DNA from: Antiquaquibacter oligotrophicus | GTDB lineage: Bacteria; Actinomycetota; Actinomycetes; Actinomycetales; Microbacteriaceae | Reading direction: 5' to 3' | Assembly: GCF_020535405.1 (NCBI RefSeq) | Contig: NZ_CP085036.1 | Location: 2,604,001-2,668,000, forward strand | Length of the DNA: 64,000 nucleotides | Shown here: one piece after another, positions 7,609 to 15,425 of the stretch | How positions within the stretch are numbered: position 1 is the first letter of the stretch | Layout of the letters: each line of letters starts with the position of its first letter | Position numbers and translations under genes: made by a program | The notes under the pieces: model-generated | Told to the model about the DNA's origin: nothing | The model's input: the letters and a program-made list of their open reading frames with translations, nothing else | The model's database searches: none

Positions 7609-8103
7609 ATGACTGACACCATCACGCTGACCGGCCTCGTTGGCACTGAACCCAAGCACATCGTGACCAGCGAGGGCCTCGCGATCACGAGCTTCCGGCT
7701 GGCCTCGACACAGCGTCGATACGACAAAAACGAGGGTAAATGGGTGGATGCCGACACGAACTGGTACTCGGTGACGTGCTTCCGTCAGCTCGCGATCAAC
7801 GCCAGCGGTTCGCTCAAGAAGGGGGAGCGGGTAATCGTGACGGGCAGGGTGAAGATCCGCTCCTGGGATACGGGGGAGCGGAGCGGGATGAATGTGGATG
7901 TTGAGGCGGAGGCGATCGGACACGACCTTCTCTGGGGTACCACGACCTTCACACGCTCGATGAGCAACTCCGCAACCCCGCGCGAAGCACCGACCTCCGA
8001 GGCTCGCACTTCGGATACTCCCGCGACCTCCGCTTCGGCGCCGCAGCAGCACTCGTTCGAACCTGATCTCGTTCAGTCGGTCGAACCCGAACCCGCGTTC
8101 TGA
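7609..8103 (+). CDS. Single-stranded DNA-binding protein-like (SSB paralogue)
   Basis: 164 residues. The N-terminal OB-fold (about 1-105) has GLVGTEPKHI, FRLASTQRR, NWYSVTCFRQLA and KKGERVIVTGRV, all matching bacterial SSB. The C-terminal 55 residues are a Ser/Thr/Ala/Pro-rich linker ending EPEPAF, which keeps the acidic character and terminal Phe but is not the canonical DDDIPF-type tip. The main replicative ssb normally sits beside rpsF, which is absent here, so this is probably a second SSB. An AGGAG six bases upstream supports the ATG at 7609. A large hairpin occupies the leader. Confidence 0.88.
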   Translation: MTDTITLTGLVGTEPKHIVTSEGLAITSFRLASTQRRYDKNEGKWVDADTNWYSVTCFRQLAINASGSLKKGERVIVTGRVKIRSWDTGERSGMNVDVEAEAIGHDLLWGTTTFTRSMSNSATPREAPTSEARTSDTPATSASAPQQHSFEPDLVQSVEPEPAF

Positions 8104-8126
8104 CATCGCTCCCAGCGTCTCCGCTT

Positions 8127-8132
8127 TACACT
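8127..8132 (+). promoter_or_regulatory. -10 box TACACT of the lipoprotein gene
   Basis: TACACT 35 bases before the chosen ATG (8167). It leaves a short leader that contains the AGGAGG ribosome site. Confidence 0.35.
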
Positions 8133-8166
8133 GTTCGAGCGGACGCGCCGCATGAGGAGGTCTCGG

Positions 8167-8649
8167 ATGCCACGACAGGCACAGCGCCTGGCTGCGATCG
8201 GAGTGGCATCGCTGGTCGCTCTCACGTTGTCTGCGTGCATCGGTGGTTCACCTGATCCGATGCCCGTGCCCACATCGTCGGGTTCCGGAACACCAACCCC
8301 CACACCGACCCCCACACGGATCCCGATCTTCCACCCCACCGGCACGGCCGCGGCGAACCACCTCTTCTTCGACTACGTCAACGAGGACTACTGGGGTCAC
8401 TACAAGATGGGCCCGGGCGCCGACATCGTCACCAATCTCGCCAACCACGGCTTCAACAAGGCCGATATGGAGGTGACGTACGACACGACGGCGCTCAACA
8501 TCCCGGCTGACTCGATCATCGTGTCGGTGCGGATGCAGGGCGAATGCCTCATCGGCCAGTTGAGCCCGACCGCCTACACGAGCGTCATCGCACCCGTTCT
8601 CGGCACCGGCAAGTGCCTTGTCGGGGTCACACGCCCGATCGACTGGTAG
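8167..8649 (+). CDS. Lipoprotein with Pro/Thr linker (DUF6993-like)
   Basis: 160 residues. N-terminal signal peptide with lipobox LSAC (lipidated C24), then a Gly/Ser/Thr/Pro linker rich in PT pairs (about 28-55), then a compact domain of about 100 residues with two cysteines (GECLIGQL and GKCLVGV) likely to form a disulfide. It is exported and anchored to the outer leaflet of the membrane. The ATG at 8167 is preferred over 8152 because AGGAGG lies six bases upstream of it. The domain resembles the uncharacterised DUF6993 group; the family call is from memory. Confidence 0.82.
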   Translation: MPRQAQRLAAIGVASLVALTLSACIGGSPDPMPVPTSSGSGTPTPTPTPTRIPIFHPTGTAAANHLFFDYVNEDYWGHYKMGPGADIVTNLANHGFNKADMEVTYDTTALNIPADSIIVSVRMQGECLIGQLSPTAYTSVIAPVLGTGKCLVGVTRPIDW

Positions 8650-8675
8650 CGACGGGTCGGCTTCGTTCCGCTCCG

Positions 8676-8702
8676 TAGAATGGAGCAATGGCCGAATACA
8701 TT
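8676..8702 (+). repeat. Upstream copy of the ettA promoter/start region
   Basis: TAGAAT, six bases, then ATGGCCGAATACATT (8688-8702), a perfect 15-base match to the ettA start at 9223-9237. The upstream -10 region is also similar. After the match the frame diverges and stops at 8744 (18 codons), so it is a 5' fragment of ettA 535 bases upstream of the real start. Confidence 0.85.
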
Positions 8703-8717
8703 CGGTCGCTCCTAGTG

Positions 8718-9146
8718 CTATTTCGCGGTCCAGTCACGCAGTGACAAGCGAAGCGCCCTCAAGAGGCCACGTCGAGCTGGGTGCCAGACGCCGCTACGTC
8801 GCGTCGACGAGTGAATCCTGCCGAGGTCGTCTGTCACCAACACACGACACATGGCTAGGGACTGATCGTTTCGCGTGCGCTCGCTGAACTCGACTGTCAG
8901 TGTTGCGGACTCTGCCCAAGCTTTCGGAATCGATCGAGCGTCAAGGTGGCGAGTGAAATCGTCGCGATACTCACTCGCCAACTGTTCAAGGCGACGCGAC
9001 GAGGGAACTACGTCCCCCGTCATGAGGTCAAAAATGTATGTTGATCGAAGCCGACTTCTGTGCGGGAATCCCAGCACGCCGATGCTCCACAGAACGTGTG
9101 CGGTTATTCCGTCGCCTACGTTGTCGAATTCCCTCCGTCGCGCCAT
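8718..9146 (-). CDS. Hypothetical protein inside a duplication-flanked insert
   Basis: 142 residues, basic, soluble, no signal peptide. It contains GVLGFPHRSRLRSTYIFD and a C-terminal HPARRGLLRALR. I do not recognise it. Codon use differs from the neighbours: it uses AGG, AGA, ATA, GTA and CGA freely and has lower third-position GC, which fits recent transfer. It is the only gene in the 535-bp segment bounded by two copies of the ettA start region, and reads against ettA. CACAAT six bases before the ATG may be a leaderless -10. It could be cargo or a remnant of a small mobile element. Confidence 0.55.
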   Translation of the reverse strand: MARRREFDNVGDGITAHVLWSIGVLGFPHRSRLRSTYIFDLMTGDVVPSSRRLEQLASEYRDDFTRHLDARSIPKAWAESATLTVEFSERTRNDQSLAMCRVLVTDDLGRIHSSTRRSGVWHPARRGLLRALRLSLRDWTAK

Positions 9147-9209
9147 GTGGCAATTGTGTCAGTGCACGACCGCAAGAGGATCGGAGTCTGGGGCTGTAGT
9201 CGGCTCTCG

Positions 9210-9215
9210 TAGACT
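9210..9215 (+). promoter_or_regulatory. -10 box TAGACT of ettA (leaderless)
   Basis: TAGACT, seven bases, then ATG at 9223. The same arrangement is repeated at 8676-8690. Confidence 0.5.
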
Positions 9216-9222
9216 TGACCCC

Positions 9223-9237
9223 ATGGCCGAATACATT
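9223..9237 (+). repeat. Downstream copy of the 15-base ettA start repeat
   Basis: ATGGCCGAATACATT at the functional ettA start; partner of 8688-8702. Confidence 0.9.
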
Positions 9238-10905
9238 TACTCGATGGTCCGCGCCCGCAAGGCGGTCGGTGACAAGCTCATCCTCGATGACGTCACGATG
9301 TCCTTCTTCCCGGGTGCGAAGATCGGGGTCGTCGGCCCCAACGGTGCAGGTAAGTCCACGATCCTGAAGATCATGGCGGGCCTCGACACGCCCTCGAACG
9401 GTGAAGCTCGGCTGACGCCCGGCTACACGGTGGGCATCCTCATGCAGGAGCCCGAACTCAACGAAGACAAGACGGTTCTCGAGAACGTTCAAGAGGGTGT
9501 TGCCGAGATCAAGGCCAAGGTGGACCGTCACGCGGCCATCGGCATGGAGATGGCCGAGCCCGACGCCGACTTCGACGCACTACTCGCCGAGATGGGCACT
9601 CTGCAGGAGGAGATTGACGCCGCAGACGCCTGGGACCTCGATTCCCAGCTCGAGCAGGCGATGGATGCTCTCCGCACACCGCCATCGGATGCGATCGTCT
9701 CGAACCTTTCCGGTGGTGAGAAGCGCCGCGTCGCTCTCACGAAGCTCCTCCTCCAGAAGCCGGATCTTCTGCTTCTGGACGAACCCACCAACCACCTCGA
9801 CGCCGAAAGTGTTCTCTGGCTCGAGCAGCACCTCGCGAAGTACCACGGCGCCGTTCTCGCCGTCACCCACGACCGGTACTTCCTCGACCATGTCGCCGAG
9901 TGGATCGCGGAGGTTGACCGCGGTCACCTCTACCCGTACGAGGGCAACTATTCGACCTACCTCGAGAAGAAGGCGGCACGCCTGGAGGTGCAGGGCAAAA
10001 AGGACGCGAAGCTTGCCAAGCGACTCGCTGGAGAACTCGAGTGGGTTCGCTCCAACGCCAAGGGACGCCAGACCAAGTCGAAGGCACGTCTTGCTCGCTA
10101 CGAGGAGATGGCGGCCGAGGCCGAGAAGACCAGAGTTCTCGACTTCGAGGAGATCGTGATCCCCGTCGGTCCGCGTCTCGGATCGCAGGTCATCGAGGCG
10201 AAGAACCTCAAGAAGGGCTTCGGCGATCGTGTCCTCATCGATGGACTGAGCTTCACGCTGCCGCGCAACGGAATCGTGGGCATCATCGGCCCCAACGGTG
10301 TCGGTAAGACGACCCTGTTCAAGACCATCGTGGGCATCGAGCCTCTCGATGGCGGTGACCTCAAGGTCGGCGAGACTGTCGACATCTCCTACGTTGACCA
10401 GACCCGCGGGGGTATCGACCCCAACAAGACGTTGTGGGAGGTCGTCTCCGAAGGGCTCGACTACATCCAGGTCGGCAAAACCGAGATCCCGTCTCGCGCC
10501 TACGTGAGCCAGTTCGGGTTCAAGGGACCGGATCAGCAAAAGAAGGCCGGTGTCCTCTCCGGTGGCGAGCGCAACCGCCTGAACCTCGCACTCACTCTCA
10601 AGCAGGGCGGCAATCTGCTTCTTCTCGACGAGCCGACCAACGACTTGGATGTCGAGACCCTCGGCAGCCTCGAGAACGCCCTCCTGGAGTTCCCGGGTTG
10701 CGCGGTCGTGATCACCCACGACCGGTGGTTCCTCGACCGCATCGCGACGCACATCCTCGCCTATGAGGGCACCGAGGAGAACCCGGCGAACTGGCACTGG
10801 TTCGAGGGCAATTTCGAGGCGTACGAGGAGAACAAGATCGAGCGTCTCGGTCCGGATGCTGCGAAGCCCAGTCGCATGACGTACCGCAAGCTCACTCGCG
10901 ATTAG
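9223..10905 (+). CDS. ettA: Energy-dependent translational throttle protein EttA
   Basis: 560-residue ABC-F ATPase, the usual EttA length. Two nucleotide-binding domains: Walker A GPNGAGKST at 38-46, signature LSGGEKRRVAL, Walker B LLLLDEPTNHLD, then a second set with GPNGVGKTT, LSGGERNRL and LLLLDEPTNDLD. An insertion after the first Walker A forms the arm domain and the charged linker around KAKGRQTKSK-like sequence contacts the P-site tRNA. It has no membrane segments; EttA binds the ribosomal E site and gates elongation by ATP/ADP ratio. The 5' region is duplicated upstream but the gene itself is intact. Two hairpins follow. Confidence 0.96.
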   Translation: MAEYIYSMVRARKAVGDKLILDDVTMSFFPGAKIGVVGPNGAGKSTILKIMAGLDTPSNGEARLTPGYTVGILMQEPELNEDKTVLENVQEGVAEIKAKVDRHAAIGMEMAEPDADFDALLAEMGTLQEEIDAADAWDLDSQLEQAMDALRTPPSDAIVSNLSGGEKRRVALTKLLLQKPDLLLLDEPTNHLDAESVLWLEQHLAKYHGAVLAVTHDRYFLDHVAEWIAEVDRGHLYPYEGNYSTYLEKKAARLEVQGKKDAKLAKRLAGELEWVRSNAKGRQTKSKARLARYEEMAAEAEKTRVLDFEEIVIPVGPRLGSQVIEAKNLKKGFGDRVLIDGLSFTLPRNGIVGIIGPNGVGKTTLFKTIVGIEPLDGGDLKVGETVDISYVDQTRGGIDPNKTLWEVVSEGLDYIQVGKTEIPSRAYVSQFGFKGPDQQKKAGVLSGGERNRLNLALTLKQGGNLLLLDEPTNDLDVETLGSLENALLEFPGCAVVITHDRWFLDRIATHILAYEGTEENPANWHWFEGNFEAYEENKIERLGPDAAKPSRMTYRKLTRD

Positions 10906-10915
10906 CTCGCTCGGG

Positions 10916-10939
10916 GCGAGGCCCATTTCTGGGCCTCGC
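10916..10939 (+). terminator. Hairpin downstream of ettA
   Basis: GCGAGGCCCA (10916-10925) and TGGGCCTCGC (10930-10939), perfect 10-bp stem with a TTTC loop, 11 bases after the ettA stop. There is no T-tract. Confidence 0.7.
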
Positions 10940-10950
10940 GCGGCTCATCG

Positions 10951-10971
10951 CCGGGCGCGTCTCGCGCCCGG
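10951..10971 (+). terminator. Second hairpin after ettA
   Basis: CCGGGCGCG / CGCGCCCGG with a three-base loop, perfect 9-bp stem, lying between the first hairpin and the -10 of the next gene. Confidence 0.55.
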
Positions 10972-10979
10972 TTACGAGT

Positions 10980-10985
10980 TACCCT
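10980..10985 (+). promoter_or_regulatory. -10 box TACCCT of the thioesterase (leaderless)
   Basis: TACCCT, six bases (TCTTCC), ATG at 10992; there is no ribosome site between. Confidence 0.5.
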
Positions 10986-10991
10986 TCTTCC

Positions 10992-11465
10992 ATGACGCGT
11001 CTCCACATCCCGGTGCTGCTTCGGTGGAGCGACTTCGACGCGTACGCCCACGTCAACAACGCGGAGATGCTGCGCATCCTCGAGGAGGCTCGCATCCAGG
11101 CTTTCTGGCGCCCGGATGACGGCGGCGAGGGCAATGCGACGGCGATTCTGGATGCTCGGCCCGGTGCCGAGACGATCAGCCTCATCGCTCGCCAGGAGAT
11201 CGAATACCTGGTGCCGATCCCGTACATGCGCGCCCCGATCGACATCGAGCTGTGGATCGGGCGTCTCGGCGGCGCAAGCCTCGAGGTGTGTTACGAGGTG
11301 TATTCGCCCGAGGGCGTCGACCCGCGGGTGCTGTACACGAAGGCAGCTACGACGATTGTCATGGTGCGCGCGGAGACCGGACGCCCGCAGAGGATTGCGG
11401 ATGAGCAGCGCGAAGCGTGGGCGCCCTACGTGGAGGAGCCAGTCTCCTTCACGAAACGCGGCTAG
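10992..11465 (+). CDS. Acyl-CoA thioesterase, hot-dog fold (4HBT type)
   Basis: 157 residues with the 4-hydroxybenzoyl-CoA thioesterase signature: LLRWSDFDAYAHVNNAEML near 9-27, where the Asp (WSDFDAYAHVNN) is the usual catalytic residue, followed by the long helix and five-stranded sheet. It hydrolyses acyl-CoA thioesters in the cytoplasm; chain specificity is unknown. Its stop codon overlaps that of the convergent TesB-type thioesterase by four bases (CTAG). Two thioesterases of different families side by side suggest a shared role in lipid turnover, which is inference. Confidence 0.87.
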   Translation: MTRLHIPVLLRWSDFDAYAHVNNAEMLRILEEARIQAFWRPDDGGEGNATAILDARPGAETISLIARQEIEYLVPIPYMRAPIDIELWIGRLGGASLEVCYEVYSPEGVDPRVLYTKAATTIVMVRAETGRPQRIADEQREAWAPYVEEPVSFTKRG

Positions 11466-12343
11466 CGCACCTCGTCGGCCGCCGGAACGCGCACCATTCC
11501 TTCTTGCGCGACGCTCGCCACGAGCACTCCGTCTCGTGTGAAGATTCGGCCGAGCGAGAGGCCGCGACCTCCGGTCGCCGAGGGTGATTCCTGGGTATAG
11601 AGCAGCCACTCGTCGACCCGGGCAAACCGGTGCCACCACATGGCGTGGTCGAGACTCGCCATCTTGAGTCCCGGTGTCGACCACGGCACACCATGCCGAC
11701 GGAGGATGGGCTCGAGTATCGAGTAGTCGCTCGCGTAGGCAAGCGCCGCCCGATGGAGGTTCGGGTCGTCGGGTAGCGGCCCGATCGCCTTGAGCCACAC
11801 CGCTTGATGTGCCACTCGTTCGCCCTCGACGGAGAAGTAGATCGGCGAGGGCACGTGCCGCATCTCGAACGGTCGCTGGGTGGCCCAGAACTGCGCGATG
11901 GGATGGTCGACGCCGGCGAGGGATGTCGCAGCGGACGGCACAGACTCCGGGTCTGGTACATCCGTCGGCATGCTCACCTGGTGCTCGAGCCCGGGGTCGT
12001 GGTCTTGGAAGGACGCGATCATCGAGAGGATCGGAACACCTTCCTGGTATGCCTGGGTGCGTCGGGTCGAGAACGAGCGTCCGTCGTGGATGCGGTCGAC
12101 CGCGAACGTGATGGGCAGTTCGACCTTGCCCGGCCGCAGGAAGTACCCGTGCATCGAATGGACGGTGCGGTCCTGTGCCGTCGTGCGCTGGGCTGCGATG
12201 AGGGACTGTGCGAGGACTTGCCCGCCGAAGACCCTACCGAGGGGCATCCATTGGCTCGGGCCCGTGAAGATGTCTTCGCTCGTTCGCGCCCCCGTGTCCT
12301 GCAGATCGAGTGCAGCGAGCAGGCCAGCCAATGGGTCGTGCAT
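11462..12343 (-). CDS. Acyl-CoA thioesterase II (TesB type, double hot-dog)
   Basis: 293 residues, the typical TesB length. The N-terminal hot-dog has the GRVFGGQVLAQSL motif and HSMHGYFLRPG, the second has LDHAMWWHRFARVDEWLLY and the TRDGVLVASVAQEG end. The Asp/Gln/Thr catalytic network is implied by LDHAMW and GGRGL. The substrates are medium to long acyl-CoAs. I chose the ATG at 12343 (MHDPLAGLL), supported by TAAACT seven bases upstream; a longer frame crosses the divergent gene. The mRNA is therefore probably leaderless. Confidence 0.9.
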   Translation of the reverse strand: MHDPLAGLLAALDLQDTGARTSEDIFTGPSQWMPLGRVFGGQVLAQSLIAAQRTTAQDRTVHSMHGYFLRPGKVELPITFAVDRIHDGRSFSTRRTQAYQEGVPILSMIASFQDHDPGLEHQVSMPTDVPDPESVPSAATSLAGVDHPIAQFWATQRPFEMRHVPSPIYFSVEGERVAHQAVWLKAIGPLPDDPNLHRAALAYASDYSILEPILRRHGVPWSTPGLKMASLDHAMWWHRFARVDEWLLYTQESPSATGGRGLSLGRIFTRDGVLVASVAQEGMVRVPAADEVR

Positions 12344-12350
12344 GCCCTGT

Positions 12351-12356
12351 AGTTTA
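12351..12356 (-). promoter_or_regulatory. -10 box TAAACT of the TesB-type gene (leaderless)
   Basis: TAAACT, seven bases, ATG at 12343. Confidence 0.45.
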
Positions 12357-12364
12357 GAAGACTG

Positions 12365-13048
12365 ATGTCCCGCACTCTCACTCTCGTCGACTCTCTTGCG
12401 CTCGGCGATCTTCACGTTTTCCTTGGCCGGGCGATGCGGGTCGAGGACGGCTCGGTCCGTCTCATCGGCGGTTCGGGTGTGCTCGCCGTGTATGTCTCCG
12501 TTCTGCATCCGGTTGGTCTCCTCGACGAAAGCCCCACCGTTCTCGGGCTCCGCACGTTCGCGCTTGCCAGCACGGACCAGTTCGACGTTGTGGTGCCTGT
12601 ACGTTCACTGCTCATGCGCGTCGAGGGTCTTCTCGAGTCCGCTGCCGCGGCAGACATGAGCGAGGGAATCGTCGTCTCGCTGCCGATGGAGGTCAACACG
12701 GTCACGTGGGCCGCGATCTCACCGCCCCGTGGCGGTTGGCACGCGCTCGAACCCATCCCGCACGAGCTCGTTGATGCGGCCGCCCGCGCGGGTATCGCCG
12801 AGGTGGCGGCCGCCATTCCGACGGGCACGGGGGAGCAGATCGTGCAGCGGGTTCGCACCGAAATCTGGGGACGGCCGATCGAGGGCTACGACCACATTCC
12901 GGCTGGCGCCGCTTTTGCCGCGCTGAGCCTCGGGTTCTTGCACGAGGGTGATGTCGTTTCTGTGCACGAATCTGGCCCGTGGACGCGACTGACGACCAAG
13001 CGCGGCCACGTGCTTGTCAAGCGACGCTCGTGGAGCATCGCGCGTTGA
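12365..13048 (+). CDS. Conserved-type hypothetical protein
   Basis: 227 residues, soluble, no signal peptide. It opens with MSRTLTLVDSLALGDLHVFLGRA and has a middle PPRGGWHALEPIPHELVDAAARAG segment and a C-terminal WTRLTTKRGHVLVKRR. It looks like an actinobacterial housekeeping-type hypothetical, but I cannot name a family. It is divergent from the TesB-type gene with 21 bases between starts and convergent with the DUF2510 gene. Function unknown. Confidence 0.75.
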   Translation: MSRTLTLVDSLALGDLHVFLGRAMRVEDGSVRLIGGSGVLAVYVSVLHPVGLLDESPTVLGLRTFALASTDQFDVVVPVRSLLMRVEGLLESAAAADMSEGIVVSLPMEVNTVTWAAISPPRGGWHALEPIPHELVDAAARAGIAEVAAAIPTGTGEQIVQRVRTEIWGRPIEGYDHIPAGAAFAALSLGFLHEGDVVSVHESGPWTRLTTKRGHVLVKRRSWSIAR

Positions 13049-13051
13049 GCA

Positions 13052-13675
13052 CTACAGCGTCGCGACTTCCACGATCTGGCTGATAAGCGCAACCGTCCAC
13101 ACGACCACGACCACGATCGAAAGAACGATCAGAGCGATGGTCACCCACATGACGGCCGAACCGTGGCCGGTGCGGCGCTTCACGATCACTGATCGTCCGA
13201 TCGCATAGACGGGCCCGATCACGAGGTTGAGAAAGACGAAGGCCCAGTGGAATGGTTGGGGCACACCCGCCTTCTTCAATTCGCTCCAGTCTTTGTATGC
13301 AAAAAAGATGATGAGGACGGTGGAGAGGAGACCCACCAGCATCAAGGAGATGTAGGCGGGCGAGAACAGTAGTTCAAACTGCGCCCGGTCCATCGCTTCG
13401 GGGTTCTGCAGATTCTCACGTGTGAACGCCGACCCGACATCGATGAGGGGGAGGAAGGGCACGGTGACGAATGGGAGCACCGTGACGAGCCAGATCCACA
13501 CGTTGTAGGACTTGGTGCCAGCAGGAGCCTTCAGTTCGCCGCCGGCAGCTGCCGCGGTGTAGGAATCCTGGAAGTGCTCAGTCCACTGAGTGCCGTCCCA
13601 CCAGCGTTGGCGTCCACTCCCCGCGGGGTCCGGATACCAGGCGGCCGGGACATTCGGCGTCGTTGGGTTGGTCAT
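13052..13675 (-). CDS. DUF2510 membrane protein
   Basis: 207 residues. An N-terminal DUF2510 motif (AAWYPDPAGSGRQRWWDGTQWTEHF, split around residue 20) is followed by a short linker and about four membrane helices (near 60-80, 108-128, 142-162, 175-198). DUF2510 is a small Trp-rich actinobacterial module of unknown function, often at the cytoplasmic end of membrane proteins. A GGAGGAGAACC ribosome site precedes the ATG. TAGGCT about 35 bases upstream may be its -10. A second DUF2510 protein occurs at 35140. Confidence 0.8.
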   Translation of the reverse strand: MTNPTTPNVPAAWYPDPAGSGRQRWWDGTQWTEHFQDSYTAAAAGGELKAPAGTKSYNVWIWLVTVLPFVTVPFLPLIDVGSAFTRENLQNPEAMDRAQFELLFSPAYISLMLVGLLSTVLIIFFAYKDWSELKKAGVPQPFHWAFVFLNLVIGPVYAIGRSVIVKRRTGHGSAVMWVTIALIVLSIVVVVVWTVALISQIVEVATL

Positions 13676-13714
13676 GGTTCTCCTCCATCGCGTCGAGTAC
13701 TCCCAGCCTAGGTG

Positions 13715-15379
13715 TCAAACGGCGGATGCCGCGGCCCGCCCCGCGGTGCGTCCGCTGAAGAGGCATCCCCCGAGGAAGGTTCCCTCGAGTGACCGGTAGC
13801 CGTGCATCCCGCCACCACCGAATCCGCTTGCCTCTCCCGCGGCATAGAGGCCGGGCACGGGCGCGCCGCTGGCGTTCAGAGCTCGCGCATCGAGATCGGT
13901 TTCGATTCCGCCGAGGCTCTTGCGGGTGAGAATGTGGAGTTTCACGGCAATGAGGGGACCCGCTGACGGGTCCAGGATGCGGTGGGGTGAAGCAACACGG
14001 ATGAGCTTGTCGCCGCGATAGTGCCGGGCCTGGCGTAGTGCGTTGATCTGGGCATCCTTACCGAAGTCGTTGTCCAGCTGCCGGTCGCGAGCTTCGATCT
14101 GTTCACGAACGAGGTCCGCGTCGATCGGAACGTCGGGGGTGAGCGCTTGCATTCCTGCCATCAGCTCACCGATCGTGTCGGCGACAACGAAGTCGACCCC
14201 CAGGCGTTTGAAGGCCTCCACGGGCTCGGTGGCGCCCTTGCCCAGGCGTTGGCGAAGCAACTCTCGCACGCTCTTTCCCGTGAGGTCGGGGTTCTGCTCG
14301 CTTCCCGAGAGCGCGAACTCCTTCTCGATGATCGATTGGGTCAGCACGAACCAGGAGTAGTCGTAGCCCGTGCTGACGATGTGCTCGAGCGTGCCGAGGG
14401 TGTCGAAACCGGGAAAGAGCGGAACCGGCAGGCGCTTGCCGGTGGCGTCCAGCCAGATGCTCGAGGGCCCGGGGAGTATCCGGATGCCGTGCTGAGGCCA
14501 CACGGGTGCGTAGTTGGTGATGCCCTCGGTGTAGTGCCACATGCGGTCACCGTTGACGAGGCGGGCACCGGCGGACTCGGAGATCGCGAGCATCCGACCG
14601 TCCACGTGGGCCGGGACTCCGCTGAGCATCGACGCCGGGGGAGTGTCCATGCGCTTCGGCCACCGTTCGCGCACGAGGTCGTGGTTGCCGCCGATTCCGC
14701 CGCTCGTCACGATCGTGGCAGCGGCGCGTTCGTCGAAGTCTCCGACAACGTCGCGGTTGCTCGGCGCTCCGCGCTCCGCGTCATCGGGGGCGAGCACGGC
14801 GCCACGAGCGCCGACAACGGCACCGCCCTCGATGATGAGTTCGTCGACGCGGTGTCGAAAGCGAAGCGTCACGAGTCCGCGGTCGACGCCCTCTCGCACA
14901 GCGGCGACGAAGGGGGCCAGGATGCCCGGGCCGGTGCCCCACGTGATGTGGAACCGCGGCACCGAGTTGCCGTGACCGCTTGCCGTGTATCCGCCGCGCT
15001 CGGCCCAGCCGACCACAGGGAAGAACGAGACCCCGCGCTCGCGCAGCCAGGCACGCTTCTCGCCGGCCGCAAACTGAAGGTAGGCCTTAGCCCACCGCCG
15101 CGGCCAAGCGTCCTCGTCGCGATCGAAGCCGGCGCTGCCGAACCAGTCCTGCCGAGCGAGATCGATGCTGTCGCGGATGCCCATACGCCGTTGTTCCGGC
15201 GAATCCACGAGGAACAACCCGCCGAAGGACCACCACGCCTGACCGCCGAAGCTCGCCTCGGGCTCTTGTTCGAGGATCGTGACCGATTTGCCAGCCGCAA
15301 CAACCTCGGCCGCTGCGACCAGACCGGCAAGCCCAGCTCCGATCACGATGACGTCCGTAGAAGCTGGGGTGGCGTTCAT
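13715..15379 (-). CDS. FAD-binding dehydrogenase (3-ketosteroid dehydrogenase-like)
   Basis: 554 residues. N-terminal dinucleotide motif VIVIGAGLAGLVAAAE near 10-25 with the ILEQE acidic end of strand 2, FAD-contacting GGQAWWSFGG, and a C-terminal GLYAAGEASGFGGGGMHGYRSLEG block. These place it in the FAD-dependent flavoprotein group of fumarate reductase and KstD-type dehydrogenases; it matches the COG3573 type of predicted oxidoreductase. The substrate is unknown and no steroid genes are nearby. GGGAG precedes the ATG. Confidence 0.87.
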   Translation of the reverse strand: MNATPASTDVIVIGAGLAGLVAAAEVVAAGKSVTILEQEPEASFGGQAWWSFGGLFLVDSPEQRRMGIRDSIDLARQDWFGSAGFDRDEDAWPRRWAKAYLQFAAGEKRAWLRERGVSFFPVVGWAERGGYTASGHGNSVPRFHITWGTGPGILAPFVAAVREGVDRGLVTLRFRHRVDELIIEGGAVVGARGAVLAPDDAERGAPSNRDVVGDFDERAAATIVTSGGIGGNHDLVRERWPKRMDTPPASMLSGVPAHVDGRMLAISESAGARLVNGDRMWHYTEGITNYAPVWPQHGIRILPGPSSIWLDATGKRLPVPLFPGFDTLGTLEHIVSTGYDYSWFVLTQSIIEKEFALSGSEQNPDLTGKSVRELLRQRLGKGATEPVEAFKRLGVDFVVADTIGELMAGMQALTPDVPIDADLVREQIEARDRQLDNDFGKDAQINALRQARHYRGDKLIRVASPHRILDPSAGPLIAVKLHILTRKSLGGIETDLDARALNASGAPVPGLYAAGEASGFGGGGMHGYRSLEGTFLGGCLFSGRTAGRAAASAV

Positions 15380-15413
15380 GACACAGACTCCCTTGTCGGC
15401 GTGCAGGATGCTC

Positions 15414-15419
15414 TAGCTT
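15414..15419 (+). promoter_or_regulatory. -10 box TAGCTT (leaderless) of the 15426 gene
   Basis: TAGCTT, six bases (AGGCAC), GTG at 15426. The AGG is too close to act as a ribosome site. Confidence 0.45.
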
Positions 15420-15425
15420 AGGCAC

